Part shown: piece by piece, positions 47,357 through 56,440 of the stretch
Numbering within the stretch: position 1 is the first letter of the stretch
Layout: each line of letters starts with the position of its first letter
Source: Bacillus rhizoplanae
GTDB taxonomy: Bacteria; Bacillota; Bacilli; Bacillales; Bacillaceae_G
NCBI RefSeq assembly: GCF_917563915.1
Contig: NZ_CAKJTI010000002.1
Coordinates: forward strand, 124,001 to 188,000
Length of the DNA stretch: 64,000 nucleotides
Direction: 5' to 3'
Program-made: the position numbers and the translations under genes
The notes under the pieces: model-generated
The model's database searches: none
The model's input: only the letters and a program-made list of their open reading frames with translations
What the model was told of the DNA's origin: nothing

Positions 47357-47521
47357 ATGCTGAATTATGATATATACGAATTACTGTTATTAGAAAAATC
47401 AAGAGCAGTATATCAATATTTACTAAAACTTGGCATTGAAACAAAAGAAGCTGAAGATATTCCGTTAGATAGTTACGGAACAGGTCAATCTGAATCAATT
47501 TTTAAACTCGTTTGGACTTGA
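47357..47521 (+). CDS. Small protein (54 aa), overlaps lrp-like 3' end
   Basis: ATG 47357 follows AAAGGAGCGA, a strong ribosome site. The product is acidic and helical (YDIYELLLLEKSRAVYQYLLK) and not recognised. It ends 36 bp inside the converging Lrp-family gene. No terminator is seen, and the start lies 33 bp after a bcr1 copy, so this may be a gene remnant. Confidence 0.5.
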   Translation: MLNYDIYELLLLEKSRAVYQYLLKLGIETKEAEDIPLDSYGTGQSESIFKLVWT

Positions 47522-47925
47522 GAAAAGATAAAATGTGTAACAGTGGATGCGTATGGATTTACAATGTCGATAAACTCTTCTGCTTTAGAGAAGTTCTCAA
47601 ATTGCATTTTTAGCATATAACAAGCATTTCCGGCTATACGGTAACAAAAATCCACATTAGGAAGACTCTCAATGTAATTTTTAAAATTTTTATAGCCACC
47701 GTTTTTAACTGTTGCTTCTATTATGCATTGGATAGGAAATCCCAATTTTTCATAATCAATTTCTAAAGTATATTTTTTTATTATTCCAAATGACTCCATT
47801 TGTCTTACTCGTTCAGTTACAGATGGAGAAGATAAATTAATTCTTCTTCCAAGTTCACTCATTGATAAACGACTATTATTAGATAACTCAACTATTATTT
47901 TTTTATCAATATCATCTATTTTCAT
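47485..47925 (-). CDS. Lrp/AsnC-family regulator
   Basis: A 146-residue Lrp/AsnC protein: N-terminal helix-turn-helix (LSNNSRLSMSELGRRINLSSPSVTERVRQME) and a C-terminal RAM/ACT-like domain (EATVKNGGYKNFKNY...VDFCYRIAGNACYMLKMQ). Diverges from the AhpD-like gene, which it may control. ATG 47925 follows GGGGAATTACTTT. Confidence 0.9.
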   Translation of the reverse strand: MKIDDIDKKIIVELSNNSRLSMSELGRRINLSSPSVTERVRQMESFGIIKKYTLEIDYEKLGFPIQCIIEATVKNGGYKNFKNYIESLPNVDFCYRIAGNACYMLKMQFENFSKAEEFIDIVNPYASTVTHFIFSQVQTSLKIDSD

Positions 47926-48046
47926 TTTTAAAGTAATTCCCCTCTTTTTGTTTGTTATTTAAAAGATTGTTTAACAATACGTTTCTAATTTAATGTAATC
48001 TATAGATTTTATTGTGTATGCTTAAGATAACAAGGAGGTGTTGTAA

Positions 48047-48466
48047 ATGGCAAGAATCAATGAATCAAATTTCGGAGAAACACCTTTTCAAAAGCTTTTA
48101 GGACACAATAAAAAAGTTATGGAGGCGTGGTCTTATTTAGGGGAAGTATTAGAGAAAGATGGGCTATTATCATCGAAATTAAAAGAACAGGTTAGAAGAA
48201 CATTAGCGCAAAGCAATGGTTGTGAGTATTGCAAAGCAAAAGGAAAACCTGAGCCTCATATGTTTGATGAAAAAATATCTGTTGCGGTTGGATTTGCAGA
48301 AGTCTTTTTAAAAGAACAAAAAGGAAAAATTTCAAATCATCATTTCCAAATATTAGAAGATTATTTTTCTGAAGCTGAAATAAGTGAGCTTTGTGCATTC
48401 ATTTCTTTTACTACTGCTCAACACTATTTTGGTGGAATGATGAAGTTAGAAGCTGATGGGTTTTAA
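48047..48466 (+). CDS. AhpD-like carboxymuconolactone decarboxylase-family protein
   Basis: A 139-residue CMD/AhpD-fold protein with a redox-type CEYC motif (~61-64) after NG. The usual His a few residues later is not clear. It probably acts in peroxide or alkylhydroperoxide metabolism. ATG 48047 follows AAGGAGGTGTTGTAA, a very strong site. Divergent partner of the Lrp-family regulator. Confidence 0.83.
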   Translation: MARINESNFGETPFQKLLGHNKKVMEAWSYLGEVLEKDGLLSSKLKEQVRRTLAQSNGCEYCKAKGKPEPHMFDEKISVAVGFAEVFLKEQKGKISNHHFQILEDYFSEAEISELCAFISFTTAQHYFGGMMKLEADGF

Positions 48467-48494
48467 CTTTGAAGTTTTACGGATAAATACAAAT

Positions 48495-48532
48495 AAAAAA
48501 CGCTTGGATATTGATAATTTCCAAGCGTTTTT
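48495..48532. terminator. Terminator between AhpD-like and M24 genes
   Basis: AAAAACGCTTGGA pairs with TCCAAGCGTTTTT. Confidence 0.9.
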
Positions 48533-48536
48533 ATGC

Positions 48537-49634
48537 TTATTTTACAAACTGTAATTCTTTCGGGAATTTCGTTAAAATTTCTACGCCATCTTTCGTTATA
48601 TAAACATCATCTTCAATACGAACGCCGCCTACGTTTGGTACGTAAATACCAGGTTCAATTGTGAAGACCATTCCTTCTCGTAATGGAGAGTTGTTGCCAT
48701 CTTTTACGTCTGGATATTCGTGAACGCTAATGCCAAGTCCGTGGCCAAGGCGGTGCGGGAAGAAATCACCGTAGCCAGCGTCTGCGATAATAGAACGAGC
48801 AGCACGGTCAATTTCACTAAATGTCACGCCCGGTTTACATGATTCAACTGCATTTAATTGCCCTTTTAATACAGTGTCATAAATGCGTTTTTGTTCGTCT
48901 GTAATCTCGCCAAAAGCAACTGTACGCGTAATGTCAGAGCAATAACCGTCAATAATAACGCCTAAGTCAAATAGGACGAAATCACCGCGTTGAATTTTAT
49001 TTGCACCTGGTATACCGTGCGGAAGGGCAGAATTTGCACCTGTTAATACCATTGTGTCAAAGGACATTTTATGAATGCCTTTTTTCTTTAATTCATGCTC
49101 AATTATCGCTAATACTTCAAGTTCACTGCGATTCTCTTGAATTGCATTTACCCCAACTTCAACTGCATAATCAGCCATAGCAGCAGCTTGGCGTAAAATC
49201 GCAAGTTCTTTTTCATCTTTAATTAAGCGAAGTTCACGTACTTTTTCTTCAGCAGGTTTGAAAACTGCTTTTGGGAATAATTGTGATAAGTGCTCGTAGC
49301 GTTCTACATTTAAATGTTCTTTTTCGATTGCCACTGCATTTGCATCAATGCCGCGTGCTTTGATTGCTTTCGCAATCATATCCCATGGATTGTCTGTATC
49401 TGTAAATCCGATAATTTCGTGAGTCCAGCCAGCACTTCTTACTTTGTCTTCTTCCATCTTAGGACAAATTAACATCGGTTCTTTTTCTTGGAATACAAAT
49501 AGACCGAGTAATCTTTCGTGCGGTTCGCAGTGGAAGTTCGTCATATAGAAGACGCTCGGTGTAGAAGTTAAGAATGCAGCTTCTGTATTTTGTTCTTGTA
49601 GCCATTGTGTTAATTTTTCTAATCTAGTATTCAT
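48537..49634 (-). CDS. Xaa-Pro peptidase (M24 family)
   Basis: A 365-residue creatinase-fold metallopeptidase. N-terminal creatinase domain (1-125), then the pita-bread domain with metal ligands in DLGVIIDGYCSDITRTV (two Asp), HRLGHGLGISVHE (His), and FTIEPGIY and VRIEDDVYI (two Glu). Cleaves Xaa-Pro dipeptides or N-terminal Xaa-Pro. ATG 49634 follows CGGAGGTGCAGATAT. Confidence 0.93.
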   Translation of the reverse strand: MNTRLEKLTQWLQEQNTEAAFLTSTPSVFYMTNFHCEPHERLLGLFVFQEKEPMLICPKMEEDKVRSAGWTHEIIGFTDTDNPWDMIAKAIKARGIDANAVAIEKEHLNVERYEHLSQLFPKAVFKPAEEKVRELRLIKDEKELAILRQAAAMADYAVEVGVNAIQENRSELEVLAIIEHELKKKGIHKMSFDTMVLTGANSALPHGIPGANKIQRGDFVLFDLGVIIDGYCSDITRTVAFGEITDEQKRIYDTVLKGQLNAVESCKPGVTFSEIDRAARSIIADAGYGDFFPHRLGHGLGISVHEYPDVKDGNNSPLREGMVFTIEPGIYVPNVGGVRIEDDVYITKDGVEILTKFPKELQFVK

Positions 49635-49783
49635 ATATCTGCACCTCCGAAATTTCAATTACATGTATAACTTTACATCGAATGAAAGTATTATGACAAG
49701 AAAATCGATGTTTGAAAAGACAGGAAATTGTGAAATCGTGTAGAATAGAAGGTGTGAATGTGAACAAGGGAGGTAATGAAAAG

Positions 49784-50467
49784 ATGAAAGTATCTTATCA
49801 CGGTCATTCAGTTGTAAAAATTGAAACGAACGGAAAGGTTATTTTAATTGATCCATTTATTACAGGTAATCCGAAAACAGATTTAAAAGTAGAAGAGGTA
49901 ACAGTTGATGCGATTATTCTTTCTCATGGACATGGTGATCATGTTGGGGATACAGTAGAATTAGCAAAAAAACATAATGCAGTTGTTATTGCGCCGTTTG
50001 AGCTCGCGACATTTTTAGGTTGGAAAGGTGTAAATACACATCCGATGCATATTGGCGGTTCTCATGTATTTGATTTTGGAACAGTAAAGTTTACACAAGC
50101 ATTTCATGGTTCTAGCTATGTTGATGAAGAAAATCAAACGATTACATATACAGGTATGCCAGCAGGGATTGTATTTACTGCAGAAGAAAAAACGATTTAT
50201 CACGCCGGAGATACAGCGTTGTTCTCGGATATGAAATTAATTGGCTCTCGTCATACAATTGATGTGGCATTTTTACCAATTGGAGATAACTTTACAATGG
50301 GTCCAGAAGATGCTGTGTTAGCAGCAGAATGGATTGGAGCAAAAATTGTTGTGCCGATGCACTATAATACCTTCCCGGTTATCGAACAAGATCCGCATCA
50401 ATTTGTAGAGAAACTAACAGGTAGTGTAGGGAAAGTATTAAAAGCAGGAGAAACAATTGAATTATAA
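49784..50467 (+). CDS. ytkL: YtkL, UPF0173 metal-dependent hydrolase
   Basis: A 227-residue metallo-beta-lactamase-fold protein: [15 protein letters not shown] (~46-60), further ligands in [11 protein letters not shown] and VPMHYNTFP. Substrate unknown. ATG 49784 follows AGGGAGGTAATGAAAAG. The stop TAA is within the ATAAA end of a short bcr1 derivative. Confidence 0.93.
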   Translation: MKVSYHGHSVVKIETNGKVILIDPFITGNPKTDLKVEEVTVDAIILSHGHGDHVGDTVELAKKHNAVVIAPFELATFLGWKGVNTHPMHIGGSHVFDFGTVKFTQAFHGSSYVDEENQTITYTGMPAGIVFTAEEKTIYHAGDTALFSDMKLIGSRHTIDVAFLPIGDNFTMGPEDAVLAAEWIGAKIVVPMHYNTFPVIEQDPHQFVEKLTGSVGKVLKAGETIEL

Positions 50468-50518
50468 AGTGAAACCTCCATCAGTGGCGGTCTTACTGCC
50501 CGCGAATAGCGGGATAAA
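50464..50518 (-). repeat. Minimal bcr1 derivative (55 bp)
   Basis: ATAAAGTGAAACCTCCATC ... GCGAATAGCGGGATAAA; only the two ends and the GGTCTTACTGCCC segment remain, yet both ATAAA borders are kept. Confidence 0.85.
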
Positions 50519-50522
50519 AAAG

Positions 50523-50557
50523 AAACCTTCATTTTGCGCGGCAAAATGAAGGTTTTT
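50523..50557. terminator. Terminator between ytkL and small ORF
   Basis: AAACCTTCATTTTG pairs perfectly with CAAAATGAAGGTTT, between converging genes. Confidence 0.9.
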
Positions 50558-50720
50558 ACATGTGGGAAGGACATAATGTAAATGTTGGATTTGTTATATT
50601 ATTTTTAGATTGTAATCTATGTGTTTCTGTTTCAGTTACTTCGTTGATTTCGGTTGCTACTTTCTTTCCATCCACGAACGCTAACAATACCGCACCAATT
50701 ATTTCTAAAATTTTTTTCAT
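50556..50720 (-). CDS. Small protein (54 aa)
   Basis: ATG 50720 follows AAGGAGCGAT. A short hydrophobic N-terminus (KKILEIIGAVLLAFVDGKKV) and a polar tail. Not recognised; a small membrane-associated peptide is plausible. Confidence 0.6.
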   Translation of the reverse strand: MKKILEIIGAVLLAFVDGKKVATEINEVTETETHRLQSKNNITNPTFTLCPSHM

Positions 50721-50952
50721 ATCATATCGCTCCTTGTCTCTCATTTCTTGTCTTCATTGTACGATAAGAAAATGAAACAAACTATCGAATAAGATGACAA
50801 GGAAATTACAGGATTGTAAGAAACTTGTATTCTTTTGTTATAAAAAAATTAGTACAGGTATATAAACATACAGTGTAACAGTTTTGAAAATATAGTATAC
50901 TAAAAAGATAACACGTGAAGAATTCAGGGAAAAGAAAGTATGGTGAAACTAT

Positions 50953-52266
50953 TTGGCTACGAAACACAACCAAATTTTAGAATATATCAACAGTTTGCCA
51001 ATTGGGCATAAAATTTCTGTGCGCCAAATTGCAAAAGAGTTGAGCGTAAGTGAAGGAACGGCATATCGGGCGATTAAAGATGCGGAAAATAAAGGATATG
51101 TAAGTACAATTGAACGGGTCGGGACAATTCGTATTGAACAAAAAAAGAAAGAAAATATCGAAAAGTTAACATTTGCAGAAGTTGTTAACATCGTGGATGG
51201 CCAAGTACTTGGCGGAAGAGAAGGCTTACATAAAACGTTAAACAAGTTTGTAATCGGGGCAATGAAGCTAGAAGCGATGATGCGCTATACGGAAGCTGGG
51301 AATTTACTTATTGTCGGAAACCGTACACAAGCACATCAATTAGCGCTTGAAGAAGGAGCAGCTGTACTGATTACAGGTGGATTTGATACAGAAGAGCATG
51401 TAAAGAAATTGGCAGATGAATTAAAGCTGCCGATTATTTCGAGCAGCTATGATACATTTACAGTAGCAACGCTTATTAACCGGGCTATTTATGATCAGCT
51501 TATTAAAAAAGAAATAGTTCTCGTTGAAGATATTTTAACACCAATTGAAGAGACGGTATATTTACAGCCAAGTGATACAGTGGAAAAATGGCATAAGTAT
51601 AATGAAGAAACGATGCATGGCCGTTATCCGATTGTAGATGAAGCACATAAAGTGCTTGGCATTGTAACGTCCAAAGATATGATCGGTGTAGTAAAAGAGA
51701 CACCAATTGAAAAAGTAATGACAAAACAGCCGATTACTGTAAACGGAAAAATGTCTGTTGCTGCAGCAGCGCGTATGATGGTGTGGGAAGGGATTGAGCT
51801 TCTTCCAGTTGTTGATGATAACAATACATTGCAAGGGATTATTAGTCGTCAAGATGTGCTGCAAGCACTCCAAATGATTCAGCGTCAGCCGCAAGTTGGG
51901 GAAACGATTGATGATATTGTAACGAATCAATTTATGAATCCGAAAGAAGCAAAACAAGATTCTGCTTACCATTTTTCTGTCACACCACAAATGACAAATT
52001 CAATAGGGACTTTGTCATATGGCGTCTTTACAACAATTGTGACAGAAGCGACAAATCGTGTGCTTCGTGCGCAGAAAAAAGGTGACGTCATTGTTGAGAA
52101 TTTAACCATTTACTTTGTAAAGCCGGTTCAAATTGATAACGTTGTGTCCGTCCATCCGAAAGTGCTAGAAATTGGACGTAAATTTGGTAAGGTTGACGTA
52201 GAAGTACGACACGAAGGAAATGTTGTTGGAAAAGCATTGCTTATGGTTCAATTGATTGATCGTTAA
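50953..52266 (+). CDS. ytoI: YtoI, DRTGG/CBS/hotdog protein
   Basis: A 437-residue multi-domain protein: N-terminal winged helix (HKISVRQIAKELSVSEGTAYRAIKDAENKG), a DRTGG domain (~65-180), two CBS domains (~190-310: RYPIVDEAHKVLGIVTSKD, ELLPVVDDNNTLQGIISRQD) and a C-terminal hotdog/MaoC-like domain. Probably a nucleotide-sensing regulator; ligand unknown. The start is TTG 50953, which gives MATKHNQILEYI as in related proteins. Confidence 0.9.
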   Translation: MATKHNQILEYINSLPIGHKISVRQIAKELSVSEGTAYRAIKDAENKGYVSTIERVGTIRIEQKKKENIEKLTFAEVVNIVDGQVLGGREGLHKTLNKFVIGAMKLEAMMRYTEAGNLLIVGNRTQAHQLALEEGAAVLITGGFDTEEHVKKLADELKLPIISSSYDTFTVATLINRAIYDQLIKKEIVLVEDILTPIEETVYLQPSDTVEKWHKYNEETMHGRYPIVDEAHKVLGIVTSKDMIGVVKETPIEKVMTKQPITVNGKMSVAAAARMMVWEGIELLPVVDDNNTLQGIISRQDVLQALQMIQRQPQVGETIDDIVTNQFMNPKEAKQDSAYHFSVTPQMTNSIGTLSYGVFTTIVTEATNRVLRAQKKGDVIVENLTIYFVKPVQIDNVVSVHPKVLEIGRKFGKVDVEVRHEGNVVGKALLMVQLIDR

Positions 52267-52272
52267 GAAGGA

Positions 52273-52300
52273 AAAGCTGCCTGAAAGGGCAGTTTTTTTA
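52273..52300 (+). terminator. ytoI terminator
   Basis: AGCTGCC/GGCAGTTTTTTT hairpin. Confidence 0.75.
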
Positions 52301-52357
52301 TATAAATAAATATTTGAATTTTATTTCGATATGTTATAATGGAAAAAAAAGGTAGTT

Positions 52358-52612
52358 ATGTATATGTTATCTTCTGGTATCTTTTTCGGAAGCATTGCTG
52401 TTCTTTACTTTTTAATCATGATTCCAATTCAATACTCCTATATATCTGGCTTGAAAGAAAGAATGAAAAAAACAGGTCTCACGCAAAGTGAGTTATATGA
52501 AAAGATGTCATTTGAAGAAGAACAAGCGCATTTCAATTTGCAAGGGAACTTGTTTAATTTACCGTCGGCCATTGTTGCGAGTCTTATATTTGAATTGCGC
52601 CATCGTAAATAA
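52358..52612 (+). CDS. Small membrane protein (84 aa), DUF3949-like
   Basis: One strong N-terminal membrane helix (SSGIFFGSIAVLYFLIMIPIQYSY), then a charged region (LKERMKKTGLTQSELYEKMSFEEEQAHFN) and a short hydrophobic end. It may belong to DUF3949; not certain. ATG 52358 follows AAAAGGTAGTT; ATG 52364 is an alternative. Confidence 0.65.
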   Translation: MYMLSSGIFFGSIAVLYFLIMIPIQYSYISGLKERMKKTGLTQSELYEKMSFEEEQAHFNLQGNLFNLPSAIVASLIFELRHRK

Positions 52613-52695
52613 CTGTCTTAATGGACAACTGTCAAAACTGATAAAGTCATAACAAGTCCTAAAACAGTGACTATATTGCAGCAATAATAAAAATA

Positions 52696-52735
52696 CAAAA
52701 AGGCCGGTCTCACTATTGATGAGCCGGCTTTTTTG
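52696..52735 (+). terminator. Terminator downstream of DUF3949-like gene
   Basis: AGGCCGGTCTCA pairs with TGAGCCGGCTT, then T's. The ~135 bp between it and the phosphatase gene holds no supported gene. Confidence 0.85.
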
Positions 52736-52872
52736 TAAAGTATGTGGGCATTTCATTTCGTTAAGTTGGTGGGAATTCCTACACAGATCTCTAAACTAAA
52801 AATGGGATTATCCTTGTTCCTTTTCAATATACATGCAATGGGGAATAGGATTTCATCTAGATGTATCTTGTT

Positions 52873-53670
52873 CTATTCAAGACAAAAGCTTTGTAACGCC
52901 TCACGTTTTTCCTTTGTTAAACCGAACTCATGAGCAAAGTACGTATCAAGGTTTCCATACGTATTCGTAATAGATTGGAAAACACCTTCTAAAAACTCCT
53001 CTTTTACTCCAAGCAGCTGTTTCATAATTTGAAGACCTCTGTCATCCAAATGCGCTGAAATTTGCTTCAATACCTTTTCGTTAAACTCTTTCATCGTTTC
53101 ATTTGTCAATAAATAATCTTCCATAACAGTTTCTTTTGGAATTCCAAGCACAGATAAAATAAGGGCAGCACCAACGCCCGTACGATCCTTTCCAGCGGCA
53201 CAATGATGTAATAACCCCAAATTATTTGGGTCTTGGATAATTTCCATCAATCGTTTGTAAGATGGATTGTTTAGCGGAAGTTTGGAATACAACTCCGACA
53301 TAATATCTAAGTTAAGATTTTTGAAGAAATTACTTCTAGCCATTTCTTCGATAGTGCCGAATTGATTATTTTGCCCTGATGCCGGGATACGTTCGTATGC
53401 CACATTTGAAAGTATAGGATCGGGCTTATTTTGTGCTTCCAACTCATCGCGATAATCAAAAATGTATTTAATGTTTAATGTTTGTAAGAAATTCATATCT
53501 TCATCTGTCAAACCTGTTAGTTCGTCTGAACGGAAAAAAAGTCCAGACTTTACTGTACGGCCATCAGATGTTTTATAGCCGCCCATGTCACGAAAGTTAT
53601 TAGCTCCAATAAAGGGGACTACTCGGTTTGCAGGATATGTCGCATAACGATTTGCTGTTGTGATTTCCAT
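52873..53670 (-). CDS. Tyrosine-phosphatase-family protein
   Basis: A 265-residue protein-tyrosine/serine phosphatase of the DSP-like (Tyr_phosphatase3) family: NNFRDMGGYKTSDGRTVKSG (~25-44), LFFRSDEL, and the P-loop HCAAGKDRTGVGAALIL (HC-x5-R, catalytic Cys ~160). No signal peptide. ATG 53670 follows AGAGGTGTTTATTTTA. Its promoter carries the same operator as the sugar symporter promoter, so it probably belongs to the GntR regulon next door. Substrate may be a phosphorylated sugar or protein. Confidence 0.87.
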   Translation of the reverse strand: MEITTANRYATYPANRVVPFIGANNFRDMGGYKTSDGRTVKSGLFFRSDELTGLTDEDMNFLQTLNIKYIFDYRDELEAQNKPDPILSNVAYERIPASGQNNQFGTIEEMARSNFFKNLNLDIMSELYSKLPLNNPSYKRLMEIIQDPNNLGLLHHCAAGKDRTGVGAALILSVLGIPKETVMEDYLLTNETMKEFNEKVLKQISAHLDDRGLQIMKQLLGVKEEFLEGVFQSITNTYGNLDTYFAHEFGLTKEKREALQSFCLE

Positions 53671-53754
53671 TAAAATAAACACCTCTTCTATTTGTAATTA
53701 AAAACACTTGCTCGTTGGAGAGTTGGATGATAACTTTCTCTTTTTTATAGCAAG

Positions 53755-53788
53755 TTGTATACAAGTAGAATACTACCTAATTGTAAAA
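53755..53788 (-). promoter_or_regulatory. Phosphatase promoter with GntR operator
   Basis: Minus strand: TTTACA, 18 bp, TGTATA inside the palindrome TTGTATACAA (53755-53764), which fits the TnGTnnACnA pattern of FCD-type GntR operators. It is nearly identical to the promoter at 54866. Confidence 0.75.
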
Positions 53789-53884
53789 AAAATATTAAGG
53801 CTTTTTAAAGTTCTTGTAACTTTCGAATTTTAGATGCGTTGAAATAATATTTTTGGGTTTCCTTATAGTTCAAAAACAGGTATT

Positions 53885-53894
53885 TTGTATACGA
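53885..53894. promoter_or_regulatory. Third GntR-like half-conserved site
   Basis: TTGTATACGA, one mismatch to the palindrome TTGTATACAA, 120 bp from the phosphatase promoter. Without a matching -35 it may be an auxiliary binding site. The remaining gap up to 54000 shows no gene. Confidence 0.5.
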
Positions 53895-54000
53895 AAAGGA
53901 TCCACGGGAGTTATACATTCCTACAGCTAATCTAGAACTGGTTATGTGAAAGATAGGAAAAAATTATTTTTTAAAAAAGCGTCCCATATTATCAGAAAAG

Positions 54001-54036
54001 AAAAAGGGACGAAAGATTTATGATCTAACGTCCCTG
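54001..54036 (-). terminator. gntR-like gene terminator
   Basis: AGGGACG (54005-54011) pairs with CGTCCCT (54029-54035); T-rich on the minus strand afterwards. Confidence 0.75.
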
Positions 54037-54076
54037 ATAAATATGAAGTAAGGTATAAACAAATAAAACTCAAAAT

Positions 54077-54724
54077 TTACATTCTTCCTTCCATTACTAA
54101 ACGATTACGATTGTTGAGAAGAGTCTCTTTTACTATTTGCTTTGCACCTTCATAGTCTCTGGATGCCACAGCTTGATAAAGAGACTCATGAACACGGTTA
54201 GTGGAATAATGAGGCTGATGAGGAGTAAGCTTCCAGTTTACGGTAGCAATCATGATGATTTTATCTTGATATGAATCCATAATTTGCAGCATAGCTTGAT
54301 TATTTAAGGCAGACATAATGCAGCGTGAAAACAAATGGGAGTATTTGACGTATTCAGGATAATCATCTTGCTGGCTAGCTTCAATCTGATTTTTGAGACA
54401 TTTTTCTAATTCCGAGATATTTAAAATACAACCGCGTTCAATCATAGAATCTAGCGCATGTATTTTAAAAGAGGTTAGCACTTCCATCATATCCAAAATT
54501 TCTTTAACTGAAATTTCTTTCACTAAAATGCCCCGATTTTTTAATGAAACCACAAACCCCTCCGATTCTAAATGAGAAATGGCAGTTCGAATCGGTGTTC
54601 GGCTCATGTTTAGTTCGTTTGCAAGTTCGTTTTCTGATAATAGTGTTCCAGGCATGAAATCGCCAAGAATAATCTTTTGGCGTATTTTTGTATAGGCAAT
54701 GTCTATTAAAGATTTAGATGACAT
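54077..54724 (-). CDS. GntR-family regulator, FCD type
   Basis: A 215-residue GntR/FadR-subfamily regulator: N-terminal winged helix (GTLLSENELANELNMSRTPIRTAISHLESEGFV) and an all-helical FCD effector domain. It lies between the phosphatase gene and the symporter-glycosidase operon, both of which have TTGTATACAA operators over the -10, so it most likely represses both. ATG 54724 follows AAAGGAATTAAAAGTTC. Effector unknown. Confidence 0.9.
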   Translation of the reverse strand: MSSKSLIDIAYTKIRQKIILGDFMPGTLLSENELANELNMSRTPIRTAISHLESEGFVVSLKNRGILVKEISVKEILDMMEVLTSFKIHALDSMIERGCILNISELEKCLKNQIEASQQDDYPEYVKYSHLFSRCIMSALNNQAMLQIMDSYQDKIIMIATVNWKLTPHQPHYSTNRVHESLYQAVASRDYEGAKQIVKETLLNNRNRLVMEGRM

Positions 54725-54865
54725 GAACTTTTAATTCCTTTCATTTATCATTTACAAAATTATCTTACAGTAAGCAAGTTTCAACCGCAATTAAAAAACG
54801 TAAGTATAGGTTCACGATAAATAAATGAGAAACTTACATGAAATTTAAAAAGCCTTAATATTTCA

Positions 54866-54898
54866 TTTACATTCCACTGGTATTCTTCTTGTATACAA
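54866..54898 (+). promoter_or_regulatory. Symporter operon promoter with GntR operator
   Basis: TTTACA (54866-54871), 18 bp, TGTATA within the palindrome TTGTATACAA (54889-54898). The sequence GTATTCTTCTTGTATACAAC is shared, with one change, with the phosphatase promoter. Confidence 0.8.
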
Positions 54899-55046
54899 CT
54901 AAGAAAGGAAGGTATACCTAAGCCAAAAGATTGTTTCTCGCTGTTTGTAGACCAATGACTTTAAGGGGGAAGATAGAACAAACTAATAAGCGCAGAAAAG
55001 TGTTGTATAGAAACATAAATAACAAACAATTAGGGGGAGACATACA

Positions 55047-56387
55047 ATGAAGGTTTCGTCAAAAACGGTTCTATCTTACGGACTGGGGAGTCTTGGGCAG
55101 AATTTAGTTTATATTTTGACTGTTAGTTATTTAATGTTATTTTATACCGATTACTTTGGGATATCAGCAGCTGCTGTAGGAACATTATTTCTTGTAGCCC
55201 GATTGTGGGATGCCTTATTAGATCCTTTTATAGGCATCATGGTAGATAATACAAAATCCAGATGGGGAAAGTTTAGGCCGTATCTTTTGCTTCCCCCTGT
55301 TATTATGGCCGGTTTTACAGTTCTTTGCTTTTTGCAGCCTAATATTAGTCCTGCCGCTAAGATCATTTACGCTTCTGTAACCTATATCATGTGGGGAATG
55401 AGCTTCGGTCTGGTAGATGTTCCATATTGGTCTATGACATCCGCTATCACAGACGATCCAAAGGAACGAACAAAAGTGGTGATGGTGCCTCGTGTAATGG
55501 CAATTATCGCTGCATTATTTGTAAGTGTCTTTACCTTACCGCTTGTTAAAGCGTTAAACAGTTGGGTCCTTGTCAGCTCGATCTATGCTGTATTATGTAT
55601 CGGCTTCTTCTGGATTACATTTTTCAATGTAAAAGAACAAGTAACAGTAGCACGAAACGAAAAGTTTACGTTCAAAGATGCCTTTCGTGTAATCAAATCG
55701 AATCAGCCGCTTTTGCTACTGTTGTTGACAATGTTAATGGAAGACATCGTAACAAAATTCCGCGGTGCTTTCGGTATTTATTATTTTAAATATTATTTAC
55801 ATGCAGAAAATCTTTTCCCTGTGTTTTCTTTGGTGAGTATAGTGCCAGTATTAATAGGAGGTCTGTTAGCACCTACGATTTCGAAGCGCTTAGGGAAAAA
55901 GAAAACTACTATTATTGGAATTATTGGTTACGGTGTAGAGCATATTGCTTTATTCTTTGTAGGCAAAAATATGATTCCGTTCTTTACACTAAATATTCTA
56001 GGTGGTTTATTTTTTGGTATAGCGACGATTACAATGAGTGCTATGATTGCTGATTGTGTGGAATACGGGGAATGGAAAACTGGAAAACGGGCAGAGGGAA
56101 CGGTATTTTCTACTAACACTTTCCGCGCTAAATTCGCAGGAGCGATTGGCGGAGGAATAGGAGCTTATGCGCTTTCTGGTATTGGTTACATCCCGAATCA
56201 AACTCAAGCAGGTACAACGATGGTTTGGATGCAGTTGTTTTTTACGCTTATTCCAGGAATTTTGCTGCTTATCTCTGTTATACCGCTTATGAAATATCAG
56301 TTAACAGAAGGATTCTATGAAAAAATCCTATCTGAAATAAAAATTAGACGAAAGAGTCGTACGACTGAATTTAAGAATGCACAATAA
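55047..56387 (+). CDS. GPH-family sugar:cation symporter
   Basis: A 446-residue MFS-type transporter with 12 predicted helices and GPH signatures: SYGLGSLGQNLVY, FLVARLWDALLDPFIGIMVDNTKSRWGKFRPYLL (MelB-like cation region with Asp residues) and ADCVEYGEWKTGKRAEG. Imports a glycoside with a cation. ATG 55047 follows TAGGGGGAGACATACA. First gene of the operon with the GH3 glycosidase, 54 bp apart. Confidence 0.92.
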   Translation: MKVSSKTVLSYGLGSLGQNLVYILTVSYLMLFYTDYFGISAAAVGTLFLVARLWDALLDPFIGIMVDNTKSRWGKFRPYLLLPPVIMAGFTVLCFLQPNISPAAKIIYASVTYIMWGMSFGLVDVPYWSMTSAITDDPKERTKVVMVPRVMAIIAALFVSVFTLPLVKALNSWVLVSSIYAVLCIGFFWITFFNVKEQVTVARNEKFTFKDAFRVIKSNQPLLLLLLTMLMEDIVTKFRGAFGIYYFKYYLHAENLFPVFSLVSIVPVLIGGLLAPTISKRLGKKKTTIIGIIGYGVEHIALFFVGKNMIPFFTLNILGGLFFGIATITMSAMIADCVEYGEWKTGKRAEGTVFSTNTFRAKFAGAIGGGIGAYALSGIGYIPNQTQAGTTMVWMQLFFTLIPGILLLISVIPLMKYQLTEGFYEKILSEIKIRRKSRTTEFKNAQ

Positions 56388-56440
56388 GATCTGATAATTT
56401 GGACATGTATGAAAAACCATACAAATCAGGAGGAGTAAAC

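Noticed and set aside
52742-52933. 63-codon ORF on the plus strand before the phosphatase gene
   Set aside because: No ribosome site, it runs into the antisense of the phosphatase gene, and its composition is unlike neighbouring proteins.
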